A DNA stretch of 25,798 nucleotides from Deltaproteobacteria bacterium (lineage in GTDB: Bacteria > Desulfobacterota > Binatia > Bin18): positions 1 through 25,798 of the forward strand of contig JACQEL010000732.1 in the NCBI GenBank assembly GCA_016200595.1, in the 5' to 3' direction. The notes below the pieces were generated by a model. It did no database searches. It was not told where the DNA came from and was given only the letters and a program-made list of their open reading frames with translations. Made by a program: the position numbers and the translations under genes. Within the stretch, counting starts at the first letter, position 1; each line of letters opens with the position of its first letter. This document shows positions 6,677 to 14,788 of this stretch, piece after piece.

Positions 6677-9496
6677 ATGGCGGAGAAACTACGGAGGAAA
6701 GCGGGGATGGACAGCAGCCAGACAGTGAGAACGGAGGGAGAATCCGTAGCCGGTAAGCGCAAGGGTATCAAGGTGAAACGTCACTTCACCCGCCCTGGAG
6801 CGCATCCGTTTGCCGAAGTGGAGTGGGAGAAACGCAGTGCCGTGATCTCGGGCGAAAAGGGCGAGGTGGTCTTCGAACAGCACGAGGTCGAAGTCCCCAA
6901 GTCGTGGTCTCAACTCGCCACCAACGTGGTGGTATCGAAATACTTTCGTGGTCCGTTGGGCACACCGCAGCGCGAACACAGTGTCCGGCAGTTAATCGGT
7001 CGGGTAGTAGACACCATCACCGGTTGGGGCCGAAAGGATGGCTACTTCGCCAGTGAGGAAGACGCGCAGGTTTTCGCTGATGAGTTGACTTACCTTTTGG
7101 TCGAGCAGAAGCTCGCCTTCAATAGTCCGGTCTGGTTCAACGTAGGGGTTGAGCCTCACCCGCAGTGCTCAGCCTGTTTCATCCTTTCGGTCGAGGATCA
7201 GATGGAATCAATCCTCGACTGGTATCGTAAAGAAGGCATCATCTTCAAAGGCGGTTCAGGCTCGGGAGTCAATCTTTCTCAGATCCGCTCTTCCAGAGAA
7301 CGGTTAGCTGGCGGCGGGACCGCTTCAGGCCCGGTGTCGTTCATGCGCGCGGCTGACGCCTCAGCGGGAGTCATCAAGTCCGGCGGCAAGACCCGGCGTG
7401 CAGCTAAGATGGTCGTGCTCAATGTTGATCACCCTGATGTCATTGAGTTCATTCAATGCAAGGCTGAAGAAGAACGGAAAGCCTGGACACTGATCGAAGC
7501 GGGCTATGATGCCTCAATCGACGGTGCAGCTTATAACTCGGTGTTCTTCCAGAACGCGAATAACTCGGTACGAGTGACAGACAATTTCATGCGAGCGCTG
7601 GTCGAAAACGGCTCGTGGTCCACTCGGTTTGTCACGACTGGCGAGATTTGCCAGACGTTTCAAGCCCGCGATATGTTGCGCCAGATCGCTGACGCCACCT
7701 GGCGTTGTGGCGATCCCGGCATGCAGTTCGATACTACCATCAACGCCTGGCATACCTGCCCCAACACTGCGCGGATCAATGCGTCGAATCCTTGTGCCGA
7801 ATATATGCATCTGGACGACAGCGCCTGCAACCTTGCCTCGCTCAATTTAATGCGGTTTCTCAAAGAGGATAGTGGGTTTGATACGGCGGCGTTCAGACAT
7901 GCGGTGGACATCAGCATTACCGCCCAGGATATTCTCATCGATAACTCTAGCTATCCGACTGCAGAAATCACCGCCAACGCCAAGGCGTTCCGCGAACTCG
8001 GATTAGGGTACGCCAATCTTGGCGCGTTGTTGATGTCGCTCGGCTTGCCTTATGATTCCGAAGCCGGACGTCAGTATGCTGGGGCGATCACCTCCCTGAT
8101 GACCGGCGAGGCGTATCTCCAGTCTGCGCGTTTAGCCGAGCAAATAGGGCCCTTCTCCGGCTATGCCAAGAACTGCGAGCCCATGCTGGGCGTCATCGAC
8201 AAGCACCGCTCTTACTCCCACAAACTCGATCCCTCGCTGGTGCCGCTCGACCTGTTGTCCGAAGCCCGCAAAGTCTGGGATGAAGCCTTGACCTGCGGCC
8301 GCAAGGTTGGTTATCGCAACTCGCAAGCGACAGTACTGGCGCCAACCGGGACGATTGCCTTCATGATGGACTGCGATACCACCGGCGTAGAGCCGGATAT
8401 CGCGCTGGTCAAATACAAACGGCTGGTGGGCGGTGGGCTACTGAAGATCGTCAACCATACCGTGCCGCGGGCGCTCAAACGCTTAGGCTATGACAGCAAA
8501 GAAGGACAGGCGATCGTGGAGTACATTGACGAGCATGAGACCATCGAAGGTGCGCCGCTGCTGCGCGACGAGCATCTTCCGGTCTTCGACTGTGCCTTCA
8601 AGCCGACGCGGGGGAGTCGCTCGATCCACTATCTTGGTCACCTGCGCATGATGGGTGCGGTGCAACCATTCCTCTCAGGGGCGATCTCCAAGACTATCAA
8701 CATGCCCAATGACGCTACCGTCGAAGACATTATCGAAGCCTACATGGAAGCCTGGCGCCTGGGGCTGAAAGCGGTGGCGATCTACCGTGATGGCTGCAAG
8801 CGGGTGCAGCCGCTCGCGACCGGCGAGAAAAAAGCTGAAACTCAGCCGGTGGTTGTGGCGGAGCCGACTCCTGTCCGCCGACGCTTGCCCATGGACCGAA
8901 CAGCGATCTGCCACAAATTCGATATCGCCGGCCATGAGGGGTATATTCATGTCGGCTTCTACGAGGATGGCACACCGGGTGAGATTTTCATCAAGATGGC
9001 CAAAGAGGGCAGCACGATTTCTGGGTTGATGGATACCATCGCCACTCTGACCTCGCTGGCGTTGCAATATGGCGTGCCGCTGGAAGCCTTAGTGAGCAAG
9101 TTCGGGCATGTCCGCTTCGAGCCCTCGGGCTTTACCAAGAACCCGGAGATTCCCTATGCCAAGTCGCTCACCGACTACATTTTCCGCTTTCTTGGGACCC
9201 GTTTCTTGCCGACCGACCAGAAGCAGGCAGCAGGATTGATAGAGGGTAACGAGCCAAGAGCAGTCGCAGACGAGTCGCAAGCCAGTCACGGACCAGTCGA
9301 AGACCAACCCCGGACCAGCCCCACACAGACCCCAGACTTGCCTTGGATCAGGCCGAGACTTGCTTTAGACCGGCCTGTGACTCCTTGGCAGTCACAGGCT
9401 GACGCGCCGAGTTGCGCCGACTGCGGCTCGATCATGATCCGTAACGGCTCGTGCTACAAGTGCTTGAACTGCGGGGCCACGAGCGGATGTTCGTGA
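6677..9496 (+). CDS. nrdJ: Adenosylcobalamin-dependent ribonucleotide reductase (class II)
   Basis: The 939-residue product makes deoxyribonucleotides without oxygen or a second subunit, using coenzyme B12. Visible blocks are FNSPVWFNVG, QCSACFILSVEDQMESI, GGSGSGVNLSQIRSSRE, SGGKTRRAAKMV, the finger-loop NPCAEYMHLDDSACNLASLNL with the radical-site Cys and Glu, and the PTGTIAFMMDCDTTGVEP glycine-rich block. A flexible Pro/Gln-rich linker (about residues 855-905) leads to a C-terminal Cys-rich tail with CADC and CYKCLNC, typical of long NrdJ proteins. The start at ATG 6,677 is preceded by GAGGAGGAGG; an earlier in-frame ATG at 6,614 lacks support. An NrdR box lies in its promoter. No other reductase gene is in the window. 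Confidence 0.95.
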   Translation: MAEKLRRKAGMDSSQTVRTEGESVAGKRKGIKVKRHFTRPGAHPFAEVEWEKRSAVISGEKGEVVFEQHEVEVPKSWSQLATNVVVSKYFRGPLGTPQREHSVRQLIGRVVDTITGWGRKDGYFASEEDAQVFADELTYLLVEQKLAFNSPVWFNVGVEPHPQCSACFILSVEDQMESILDWYRKEGIIFKGGSGSGVNLSQIRSSRERLAGGGTASGPVSFMRAADASAGVIKSGGKTRRAAKMVVLNVDHPDVIEFIQCKAEEERKAWTLIEAGYDASIDGAAYNSVFFQNANNSVRVTDNFMRALVENGSWSTRFVTTGEICQTFQARDMLRQIADATWRCGDPGMQFDTTINAWHTCPNTARINASNPCAEYMHLDDSACNLASLNLMRFLKEDSGFDTAAFRHAVDISITAQDILIDNSSYPTAEITANAKAFRELGLGYANLGALLMSLGLPYDSEAGRQYAGAITSLMTGEAYLQSARLAEQIGPFSGYAKNCEPMLGVIDKHRSYSHKLDPSLVPLDLLSEARKVWDEALTCGRKVGYRNSQATVLAPTGTIAFMMDCDTTGVEPDIALVKYKRLVGGGLLKIVNHTVPRALKRLGYDSKEGQAIVEYIDEHETIEGAPLLRDEHLPVFDCAFKPTRGSRSIHYLGHLRMMGAVQPFLSGAISKTINMPNDATVEDIIEAYMEAWRLGLKAVAIYRDGCKRVQPLATGEKKAETQPVVVAEPTPVRRRLPMDRTAICHKFDIAGHEGYIHVGFYEDGTPGEIFIKMAKEGSTISGLMDTIATLTSLALQYGVPLEALVSKFGHVRFEPSGFTKNPEIPYAKSLTDYIFRFLGTRFLPTDQKQAAGLIEGNEPRAVADESQASHGPVEDQPRTSPTQTPDLPWIRPRLALDRPVTPWQSQADAPSCADCGSIMIRNGSCYKCLNCGATSGCS

Positions 9497-9607
9497 CCCT
9501 GGCAAGAAGAATAGCTCATCAAGGTTTCTGAGGGGAGGGAGGCAAAGGATTGGGTAGGTGTGGTAGGGAGGAGCCTTCCTGGGGGGAAGGGGCCGGATAA
9601 AGCCGGG

Positions 9608-9629
9608 CGGGGCGTCACAGGGCGCCCCG
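9608..9629 (+). terminator. Possible terminator hairpin after nrdJ
   Basis: CGGGGCG (9,608-9,614) pairs exactly with 9,623-9,629 over an 8-nt loop and is followed by TTGTTGT. The U tract is broken, so termination would be weak. It stands between nrdJ and the HTH gene, where an end of transcript is expected. Confidence 0.45.
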
Positions 9630-9648
9630 TTGTTGTAAGACACACGAC

Positions 9649-9918
9649 ATGAATACCACCAAGATCCGCCCCAAGGTTTACACTGTCGCAGAGTTCGCTC
9701 AAGTTCTCGCTATTTCTCCACGGCTTGTTCGTAGCCTCATTCGTCGAGGCGAATTACCCGCCTTGCGCATTGGCCGTACTTACCGCATCCCGCGCAAAGC
9801 TGCCGACATCTACCTCGCCCGTGCCTTGCCGCCGACTGACCGATCCGCCGGAAAATCTCGCATTCGTGCTGGGGATGAACAGACAGGGTTTTTGTTTCCG
9901 GTCGGGACGATGCAGTAA
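9649..9918 (+). CDS. Excisionase-family helix-turn-helix protein
   Basis: The 89-residue product has the MerR-like/excisionase HTH pattern: YTVAEFAQVLAISPRLVRSLI, then RRGELPALRIGRTYRIPR, the usual recognition helix plus wing. Such proteins bind DNA and act either as recombination directionality factors or as small regulators. No integrase is adjacent, so a regulatory role for the following two genes is more likely. The gene stops 7 nt before the GTG of the DUF4258 gene, consistent with one operon. There is no clear ribosome binding site at ATG 9,649. Confidence 0.8.
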   Translation: MNTTKIRPKVYTVAEFAQVLAISPRLVRSLIRRGELPALRIGRTYRIPRKAADIYLARALPPTDRSAGKSRIRAGDEQTGFLFPVGTMQ

Positions 9919-9924
9919 ACCAGA

Positions 9925-10257
9925 GTGAACCTTCGTCAACTCCGCCAACGAATTACCGTCGGGAAGGTTCGGATTGAGTTCGCCATTCCTCATGCACTAA
10001 CGGAAGCGTTCAAGGATGGTCTCACTGTGGAGGAACTCAAAACGGCGGTCCTAGAGGGAGAGCCGATAGAGGACTACGAAACGCGAGTGCTCTTGCTTGC
10101 TTTTACAACTCCTGATCGGATTCCCTATCATGTTGTGGTAGAGTATTTCTCCAACGACCTGACAGCGACGGTCATTACAGCTTACGTTCCTGATACTGCT
10201 CATTGGGAACCTGACTGGAGACGCCGCAAAAAGCTACGTCGAAAAAGAAGGCGATGA
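9925..10257 (+). CDS. DUF4258-type protein, candidate RelE-fold toxin
   Basis: The 110-residue product has the layout of DUF4258: a helical start (IEFAIPHALTEAFKDGLTVEEL), then VLEGEPIEDYETRVLLLAF and YHVVVEYFSNDLTATVITAYVPD as the beta-sheet half. It ends in an extremely basic tail of Arg and Lys. DUF4258 is often placed with small RNA-interfering toxins and is commonly paired with a YgiT-type zinc-finger gene, as here. The start is GTG 9,925. Its stop overlaps the next start by ATGA, indicating coupling. Toxin activity is inference from family and neighbourhood. Confidence 0.7.
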   Translation: MNLRQLRQRITVGKVRIEFAIPHALTEAFKDGLTVEELKTAVLEGEPIEDYETRVLLLAFTTPDRIPYHVVVEYFSNDLTATVITAYVPDTAHWEPDWRRRKKLRRKRRR

Positions 10258-10544
10258 AAATACTGCGTCAACACTGTACCGGAGACTGTCGCGGACGTCC
10301 GCAGCCCGCCTGCGTGAGCCAGAGTTTCACTCGTCGTGGCAGTCGAGTTGAAGTCATTATCAGCCGTATCCCAGCCAGCCTGTGTCCAGAGTGTGGTCAA
10401 TCTTTTCTCGAAGAGGAAACAGCTCGTCGGCTCGAAAATTTGCTGCGTCCCTTTCATGGCACGCGCGGCCATGTGCCGGATTTGCCGCCAGCAAAAATTT
10501 ACATAGACTTCGAGGAAGCAGGGAAGATACAGAGGGCAGCATAG
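10254..10544 (+). CDS. YgiT-type zinc-finger protein, candidate antitoxin
   Basis: The 96-residue product has C8-x3-C12 near the N-terminus and C44-PE-C47-G in the middle, the paired Cys arrangement of the YgiT/MqsA N-terminal zinc-finger domain, followed by EEETARRLENLLRPF. Canonical members carry C-x2-C in both halves; the first knuckle here is C-x3-C, so zinc binding may be altered. The C-terminal HTH of MqsA is missing. The excisionase-type HTH gene two positions upstream may supply DNA binding instead. It overlaps the DUF4258 gene by 4 nt. The antitoxin role is inferred. Confidence 0.7.
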   Translation: MKILRQHCTGDCRGRPQPACVSQSFTRRGSRVEVIISRIPASLCPECGQSFLEEETARRLENLLRPFHGTRGHVPDLPPAKIYIDFEEAGKIQRAA

Positions 10545-10658
10545 CTTTCTCCCTTGCTCTTTAGCATGGCGCGATAAGGTAATATGGCTACAGAACTTGA
10601 TTGTTTCGATTTTCTTCCTTAGTCTGCGAGGGAAACAGCACCTGAGGCAATAGCATAA

Positions 10659-11429
10659 TTATTTCTGCCTCCCCCGCCTCGCCCAAAACGCCTCGATCGC
10701 TTTCTGTGGCTCAGCAGTCGCATAGGCCATTGCTAAGCTTTTAATTCCTGCCTCGATGGCTTCGTCCATCGGTAGATTGAGCCAGCGGTTGATTAGCTCT
10801 TTCTGTAGGACCAGAGCCCGCGGGCCATTACTCATCAGACGCTGAGCCATCCGCTGCACTGCTGCCGGTAGCTCTGCCAGTGGCACGACCTGATTCACCA
10901 AGCCGATGCGATAAGCCTCATGGGCGTCGATGTTGTCCCCGGTCAGCAGCAACTCGCGGGTGCGCATGAGGCCGATGATCGTAGGCATTAAGGCGCACTC
11001 GATCACCGAGGGTAACCCGACTTTCACTTCTGGCATACCTAACTGGGCGTGGTCCGCGGCAATGGCAATATCGCAGGACATCATTAACTCTAACCCTGCT
11101 CCTAAGGCATAGCCATTAACGGCGGCAATCACCGGAGCCGGATGCTCACGGATCGCCCGCAACGCTTCGTGTAGAGCACGGATGAACTGCTCAGCCTGGA
11201 AAACATCCAGGCCGGCCAGGGCATTAATATCGGCACCGCCAACAAACGTTCGTTCTCCTGCGCCAGTGATCACAACCACCCGGGTCTCAGGCATGTCTCG
11301 GGTGACCTCGACGGCTTGTTTCAATTCGCGAATAGCCTCCCAATTCAAGGCGTTCGCTTGTTTTGCCCGATTGATGGTAATCGTCGTGATTCCCTCTTCA
11401 CTGTTCATCAGGAGATACGTAAAATTCAT
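10659..11429 (-). CDS. Enoyl-CoA hydratase/isomerase family protein
   Basis: The 256-residue crotonase has both oxyanion-hole segments, TFVGGADINAL and NGYALGAGLELMMSCDIAIA. It also has both family glutamates: one in GAGLELMM (Glu144 of rat crotonase) and one in LGMPEVKVGLPS (Glu164 position). A real hydratase acting on an acyl-CoA is therefore plausible, in fatty-acid or aromatic degradation. The start has AGGAAGGAAG upstream. It is divergent from the FAD-linked oxidase with 78 bp between starts, so the two may share regulation. The specific acyl-CoA is not deducible. Confidence 0.92.
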   Translation of the reverse strand: MNFTYLLMNSEEGITTITINRAKQANALNWEAIRELKQAVEVTRDMPETRVVVITGAGERTFVGGADINALAGLDVFQAEQFIRALHEALRAIREHPAPVIAAVNGYALGAGLELMMSCDIAIAADHAQLGMPEVKVGLPSVIECALMPTIIGLMRTRELLLTGDNIDAHEAYRIGLVNQVVPLAELPAAVQRMAQRLMSNGPRALVLQKELINRWLNLPMDEAIEAGIKSLAMAYATAEPQKAIEAFWARRGRQK

Positions 11430-11507
11430 CTTGCTTCCTTCCTCTTCTCCAAGTTTTTCTCTTCTTACTGCTTGCGGAGATACCCGTCTTCCGCCTACAG
11501 TTCCTCT

Positions 11508-12950
11508 ATGGAGACGTTAATACCTGCTCTACGGGAGCTATTCGGTCCGCAGCAAGTTCTTACTGAACCTGAGACCTGCGCTGCATTCGCACGTGATGCC
11601 TTGCGGCCGCATCGAGGATTTGCCGATATGAACGCTTTGGCGCAGCGACCGCTTGCGGTCGTGCGGCCGGGGTCTACTGCCGAGATTGTTCGCCTTGTGG
11701 CGTTGGCGCAACAACAACGTGTTCCGCTGGTTCCCTACGGCGGCGGCAGCGGGCTTATGGGTGGCGCACTATCGGTGCGACCGGGGATTGTCGTGGATAT
11801 GAAACGTATGGATCGCGTACTGGAGGTCGATGCACAGGCGCTGACCGTGCGCGTGCAAAGCGGAGTCCGCTTACGTCCGTTGGGAGAAAAACTGGCTGAG
11901 CAAGATCTCCTTCTTGGCCACGATCCTTGGTCTATTTCCATTGCCACCGTGGGTGGGGCAATCGGTACGAATGGATTGGGTTACCTGGGCGGGCGCTACG
12001 GCGCGATGAGTGCGCAGGTCCTTGGATTAGAGGTCGTGCTCGGGACCGGCGAAGTTCTTCGTACTCCACCCCTGCGCAAACGCTCGACTGGCCCGGACCT
12101 CACTCGGCTCTTCATCGGGGCCGAAGGCACCTTGGGGATCGTGACTGAAGCGACACTGCAAGTTTTTCCCCAGCCGCAACAGCGGACCTTGATAGGTTTT
12201 ACCTTTCCCGATTTTCCCTCTGGCTTTCAGGCGCTGCTGGAGATGCAGCGGCGCGGCGTACAGCCAACCTCTATGGATCTTGCGGCTGATACGTGGCCGG
12301 TGGACCTACAGGACCGTCGCGATTTACCGGCGTCGCAGCCGCCCTTGCTGAAGTTGGTGTTTGACGGTCTGACCCACGAGGTCGAAGCGCAGAGTACGGA
12401 AGCCCGCCGTATCGCGCACGCCTCTGGCGCAAGGGATCTCGCGTCAGCCGAACTTGAAGAATATTGGACGACTCGTCATGCCATTGCTGATCGCTGGGCG
12501 CAGAATCCCGAACTGCGCGAAGGGAAATGGCTGGAAACCCCCTATGGGAAGTCGCAGTTCGATTTCCTGCACATGGCGATTCCGGCGGCCCGCTTATTAG
12601 ATTTTCGCCCGCGGGTGTTCACCTGCCTCCAGAGTCACACAGTCTCTCTGTGTGAGGAAGGGGTATGGATTTGGCCGGAGTGCTATGCGCTGGTTCTCTA
12701 TTGTCGGCAAACCCGCGACAATGATGCGGCTCAAAGTATGCGTCTGGCCACCGACGAGATTTACCAAATCGTCCAGGACATAGGAGGATCGATCGAGTAC
12801 GTCCACGGCGTAGGGGTCAGGCTGGGGCACTTAATGCAGCGCGAGTTGGGGAACAGCTTGGCTGTACTGCGTTCCCTAAAAACCAGTGTCGACCCGGACG
12901 GTATCATGAATCCAGGGAAGCTAGGATTAGGAATGAAGGCTGGAGATTGA
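11508..12950 (+). CDS. FAD-linked oxidase, GlcD-type
   Basis: The 480-residue product has a PCMH-type FAD-binding domain in its first half: RPGSTAEIVRLVALA, VPYGGGSGLMGGAL, SIATVGGAIGTNGLGY and FIGAEGTLGIVTEATL. The C-terminal half is the FAD-oxidase C domain, ending in the family's NPGKLGLG. Relatives oxidise glycolate, D-lactate or other 2-hydroxy acids, or act in alkyl-dihydroxyacetone phosphate synthesis. The start at ATG 11,508 is chosen by alignment to family length; it has no good ribosome binding site, and the frame stays open to 11,316 over the divergent hydratase gene. No Fe-S partner gene is next to it. Confidence 0.9.
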   Translation: METLIPALRELFGPQQVLTEPETCAAFARDALRPHRGFADMNALAQRPLAVVRPGSTAEIVRLVALAQQQRVPLVPYGGGSGLMGGALSVRPGIVVDMKRMDRVLEVDAQALTVRVQSGVRLRPLGEKLAEQDLLLGHDPWSISIATVGGAIGTNGLGYLGGRYGAMSAQVLGLEVVLGTGEVLRTPPLRKRSTGPDLTRLFIGAEGTLGIVTEATLQVFPQPQQRTLIGFTFPDFPSGFQALLEMQRRGVQPTSMDLAADTWPVDLQDRRDLPASQPPLLKLVFDGLTHEVEAQSTEARRIAHASGARDLASAELEEYWTTRHAIADRWAQNPELREGKWLETPYGKSQFDFLHMAIPAARLLDFRPRVFTCLQSHTVSLCEEGVWIWPECYALVLYCRQTRDNDAAQSMRLATDEIYQIVQDIGGSIEYVHGVGVRLGHLMQRELGNSLAVLRSLKTSVDPDGIMNPGKLGLGMKAGD

Positions 12951-13031
12951 GGGCTGGCAGAAGCAAGGAATTCCCCGCGAGAGCCGACCTGCACGTGTGG
13001 GTCTGGCGAAGTCCTGTTTCGCGCCTTCGTA

Positions 13032-13172
13032 AGCGTTCAGCTATGAGCTTTCAGCAGTCAGCCAGATAGGAGACAATAAGAGGTCGTATCCAACTTTTGG
13101 CGCGAGGAAGCGTCGCCTGCCGGCGAAATCTACTGGTATTTGCTGAAAGCTGACGGCTGACGGCTGAACGCT
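13032..13172. repeat. Inverted array of 7-nt tandem repeats
   Basis: The left arm 13,032-13,065 carries a 7-nt spaced CAGC word (TTCAGC, TTTCAGC, AGTCAGC). The right arm 13,141-13,172 carries GGCTGAC GGCTGAA copies with the same spacing. The arm ends are complementary (AGCGTTCAGC with GCTGAACGCT), separated by 75 bp. A family of such gctga-type heptamer repeats is dispersed in environmental genomes, from memory. It lies between the FAD oxidase and the small gene at 13,193-13,381. Confidence 0.65.
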
Positions 13173-13601
13173 TACCGCTCTTTCTGTGCCCTTCAATTGC
13201 TCAATGTGACCGGCATCGGTATCGGATAGGTGTAAGAAATGCCATAAATCAGATGCGGGCCAGTGGACTTGGCCATCTTTATTTCTTTGGGTCGAGTCCG
13301 TGGGGTGATGTGCAAAATGAAGCCGTTTTGCGCGGTCAGAAGCCGCATAGGTTTTTGCTGCTGGGGTGGTGGTTGTTCCATAGTTCACTCCGTTGTCAAT
13401 AATCATTAAGTCCTGCTTCAGGCTGGAAACTAATCTTGAACCCGTACGGCAGTTATTCGTCACAAGAACTTTGCGGCCATCTCTTACGGCTCGCCTGCAG
13501 TAATAGCAAGTGTCAGGAGAAATGATAAGGGCGCACCTGCAAAACTTACACTGCTGCGCCACTCGATCACGGTTGAGATATTCAGGGTTTTGCTGCTGCA
13601 T
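13041..13601 (-). CDS. Doubtful ORF with N-terminal zinc-ribbon-like segment
   Basis: A 186-residue frame whose first 40 residues contain CKFC and CYYC separated by 10 residues, a zinc-ribbon-like spacing, followed by the basic segment RRAVRDGRKV. The rest overlaps the better-supported 62-residue gene in another frame and runs through the repeat arms at 13,141-13,172 and 13,032-13,065, so it is probably not coding. If real, the gene is likely limited to the 5' part. There is no ribosome binding site at ATG 13,601. Confidence 0.22.
   Translation of the reverse strand: MQQQNPEYLNRDRVAQQCKFCRCALIISPDTCYYCRRAVRDGRKVLVTNNCRTGSRLVSSLKQDLMIIDNGVNYGTTTTPAAKTYAASDRAKRLHFAHHPTDSTQRNKDGQVHWPASDLWHFLHLSDTDAGHIEQLKGTERAVSVQPSAVSFQQIPVDFAGRRRFLAPKVGYDLLLSPIWLTAESS
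13193..13381 (-). CDS. Small hypothetical protein, 62 aa
   Basis: The 62-residue product starts with a Pro/Gln-rich segment (MEQPPPQQQKP), followed by LLTAQNGFILHITPRTRPKE and a hydrophobic, Pro-rich C-terminus (YGISYTYPIPMPVTLSN). I recognise no family. GGAG lies 6-8 nt upstream of the ATG, which supports translation. There is no signal peptide or clear membrane helix. An overlapping longer frame on the same strand competes (see 13,041-13,601). Confidence 0.5.
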   Translation of the reverse strand: MEQPPPQQQKPMRLLTAQNGFILHITPRTRPKEIKMAKSTGPHLIYGISYTYPIPMPVTLSN

Positions 13602-13624
13602 ATTTAACAGAAGGGGGAACAGAT

Positions 13625-13654
13625 ATGTCGTACACTACGTTACAACTGGCCTAG
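13625..13654 (+). other. Nine-codon leader ending in TAG, in frame with the crotonase
   Basis: ATG 13,625 encodes MSYTTLQLA followed by TAG at 13,652-13,654. It is in frame with the crotonase gene that continues at 13,664. These residues look like the expected first strand of a crotonase, and AGGGGG lies about 7 nt before the ATG. The stop codon overlaps the AGGAGG (13,653-13,658) that serves the GTG at 13,664. Confidence 0.6.
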
Positions 13655-13663
13655 GAGGCTGCG

Positions 13664-14449
13664 GTGTTGACGATCACCGTCAATCGGCCCGAGGTGCTCA
13701 ACGCTCAGAGCCGCCTTATGCTGGAAGAGTTTGATCAGGCTCTGGCGGAGGCGGCGGAGAACGATGCGGTCAAAGTGGTGATCGTCGCTGGGGCAGGGAA
13801 ACACTTTTCTGCAGGACACGATATCGGCAGTCCGCAGGAAAAAGAGGATCAACGCCGTCGGCCCTACGCTCCAGGAATGCCGGGAGAGTACAAACGCGGC
13901 CGTGATCTTTATCTTGACAACACGCTGCGCTGGCGGGATTTTCCTAAACCGACTCTCGCGCAGGTGCAGGGCTATTGTATTATGGGTGGTCTGATGTTGG
14001 CATCGGCGTGTGACCTGATCATCGCAGCCGACGACGCCAAGTTTTGTGATCGCACGCTGCGCTGGGCAGGAGCGCATGTGCAGTATGCGAGTCTGGCCTG
14101 GGACATTGGGTTCCGCAAGGCGAAAGAATATCTGTTTACCGGCGATTGGCTGACGGCAGAGGAGGCGCTGCGCTTGGGACTCGTCAACCGTGTCGTGCCA
14201 CGAGAGCAGTTGGAAGCAGAAACCATGCAGCTTGCCCAACGCATTGCCTTACAAGATCCTTTTGCCTTGCGCATCGCCAAATTCTCCTTGAATCAGATGC
14301 AAGACGAGATGGGCTTTCGCACGAGTATTACCAATGCCTTCCAAAACTACGCCTTCACCCGCGTGTATCGTCTCGCTCAGGGAGAAGAAACGATGAACGG
14401 CGCTGAACGCGCGCGCCGTCGGGACGACATCTTCGGCGACAATCATTGA
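13664..14449 (+). CDS. Crotonase-family protein, N-terminus interrupted by TAG
   Basis: The 261-residue product starts at GTG 13,664, with AGGAGG at 5-nt spacing, and begins directly in the conserved VLTITVNRPEVLNAQS strand. Oxyanion-hole segments are visible (HFSAGHDIGS and CIMGGLMLASACDLIIA). The positions that carry the two glutamates in true enoyl-CoA hydratases read GGLMLAS and FCDRTLRW, without Glu, so another crotonase reaction is likely. Upstream in frame lies a nine-codon piece that supplies the normal N-terminus but ends in TAG. Either the gene was shortened by a nonsense change and now starts at GTG, or the base is a sequence error. Confidence 0.82.
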   Translation: MLTITVNRPEVLNAQSRLMLEEFDQALAEAAENDAVKVVIVAGAGKHFSAGHDIGSPQEKEDQRRRPYAPGMPGEYKRGRDLYLDNTLRWRDFPKPTLAQVQGYCIMGGLMLASACDLIIAADDAKFCDRTLRWAGAHVQYASLAWDIGFRKAKEYLFTGDWLTAEEALRLGLVNRVVPREQLEAETMQLAQRIALQDPFALRIAKFSLNQMQDEMGFRTSITNAFQNYAFTRVYRLAQGEETMNGAERARRRDDIFGDNH

Positions 14450-14506
14450 CGCACCGTGCCGCTTCGGTGGGGTCGTGAGACGCGTCACAAAACAAAGAGA
14501 AGACTT

Positions 14507-14690
14507 ATGGAGTACGGCACGCTTGGGGGCCTGCCAGGCCGCATCCCGCATGACTTTCGGAGAACCGCCATGCGGAACCTAGAGCGTGCGGGTGTGCCTC
14601 GATCTGTGGCGATGAAGCTCGTGGGTCACAAGACCGAAAGTGTTCACCGCTGGCACGCTATTGTTTCTGAGCACCCCATAGCGCCGGGCG
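14507..14690 (+). pseudogene. Relic of a tyrosine recombinase C-terminus
   Basis: The frame encodes IPHDFRRTAMRNLERAGVP, then MKLVGHKTESVHRWHAIVSE. This is the HxxR and GHKT part of a phage-type integrase catalytic domain. The expected nucleophile region (SVYRRYAI in relatives) reads SVHRWHAI, so the catalytic Tyr is replaced by His. The R-containing first half of the domain is absent, and sequence after about 14,690 is a dispersed repeat. It is a dead fragment and distinct from the intact integrase at 15,214-16,290. It suggests an older insertion at the same place. Confidence 0.75.
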
Positions 14691-14719
14691 CGCTGATCGA
14701 GCCGCGCACGAACGGAGCA

Positions 14720-14788
14720 GTAGCCCGGATGCAATCCGGGATTCCCCGCTCCCACCTCCCGGATTCCGCTCCGCTCCATCCAGGCTAC
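14720..14788. repeat. Dispersed inverted repeat (tagcccggatg type)
   Basis: GTAGCCCGGATG (14,720-14,731) and CATCCAGGCTAC (14,777-14,788) form imperfect terminal inverted repeats. The interior repeats aatccggg and cccggatt. This matches the common tagcccggatg...aatccggg dispersed repeat of many proteobacterial genomes. A 25-nt word directly after it (14,794-14,818) recurs at 394-418. Confidence 0.65.

Noticed and set aside
9241..9400. Internal DNA repeat in nrdJ as a mobile insertion
   Set aside because: It is a Pro/Gln-rich in-frame linker before the Cys tail, which is normal for long NrdJ proteins.
13652..13654. Genome-wide TAG recoding
   Set aside because: Only one gene shows an internal TAG, and other genes here end normally at TAG, TAA and TGA.
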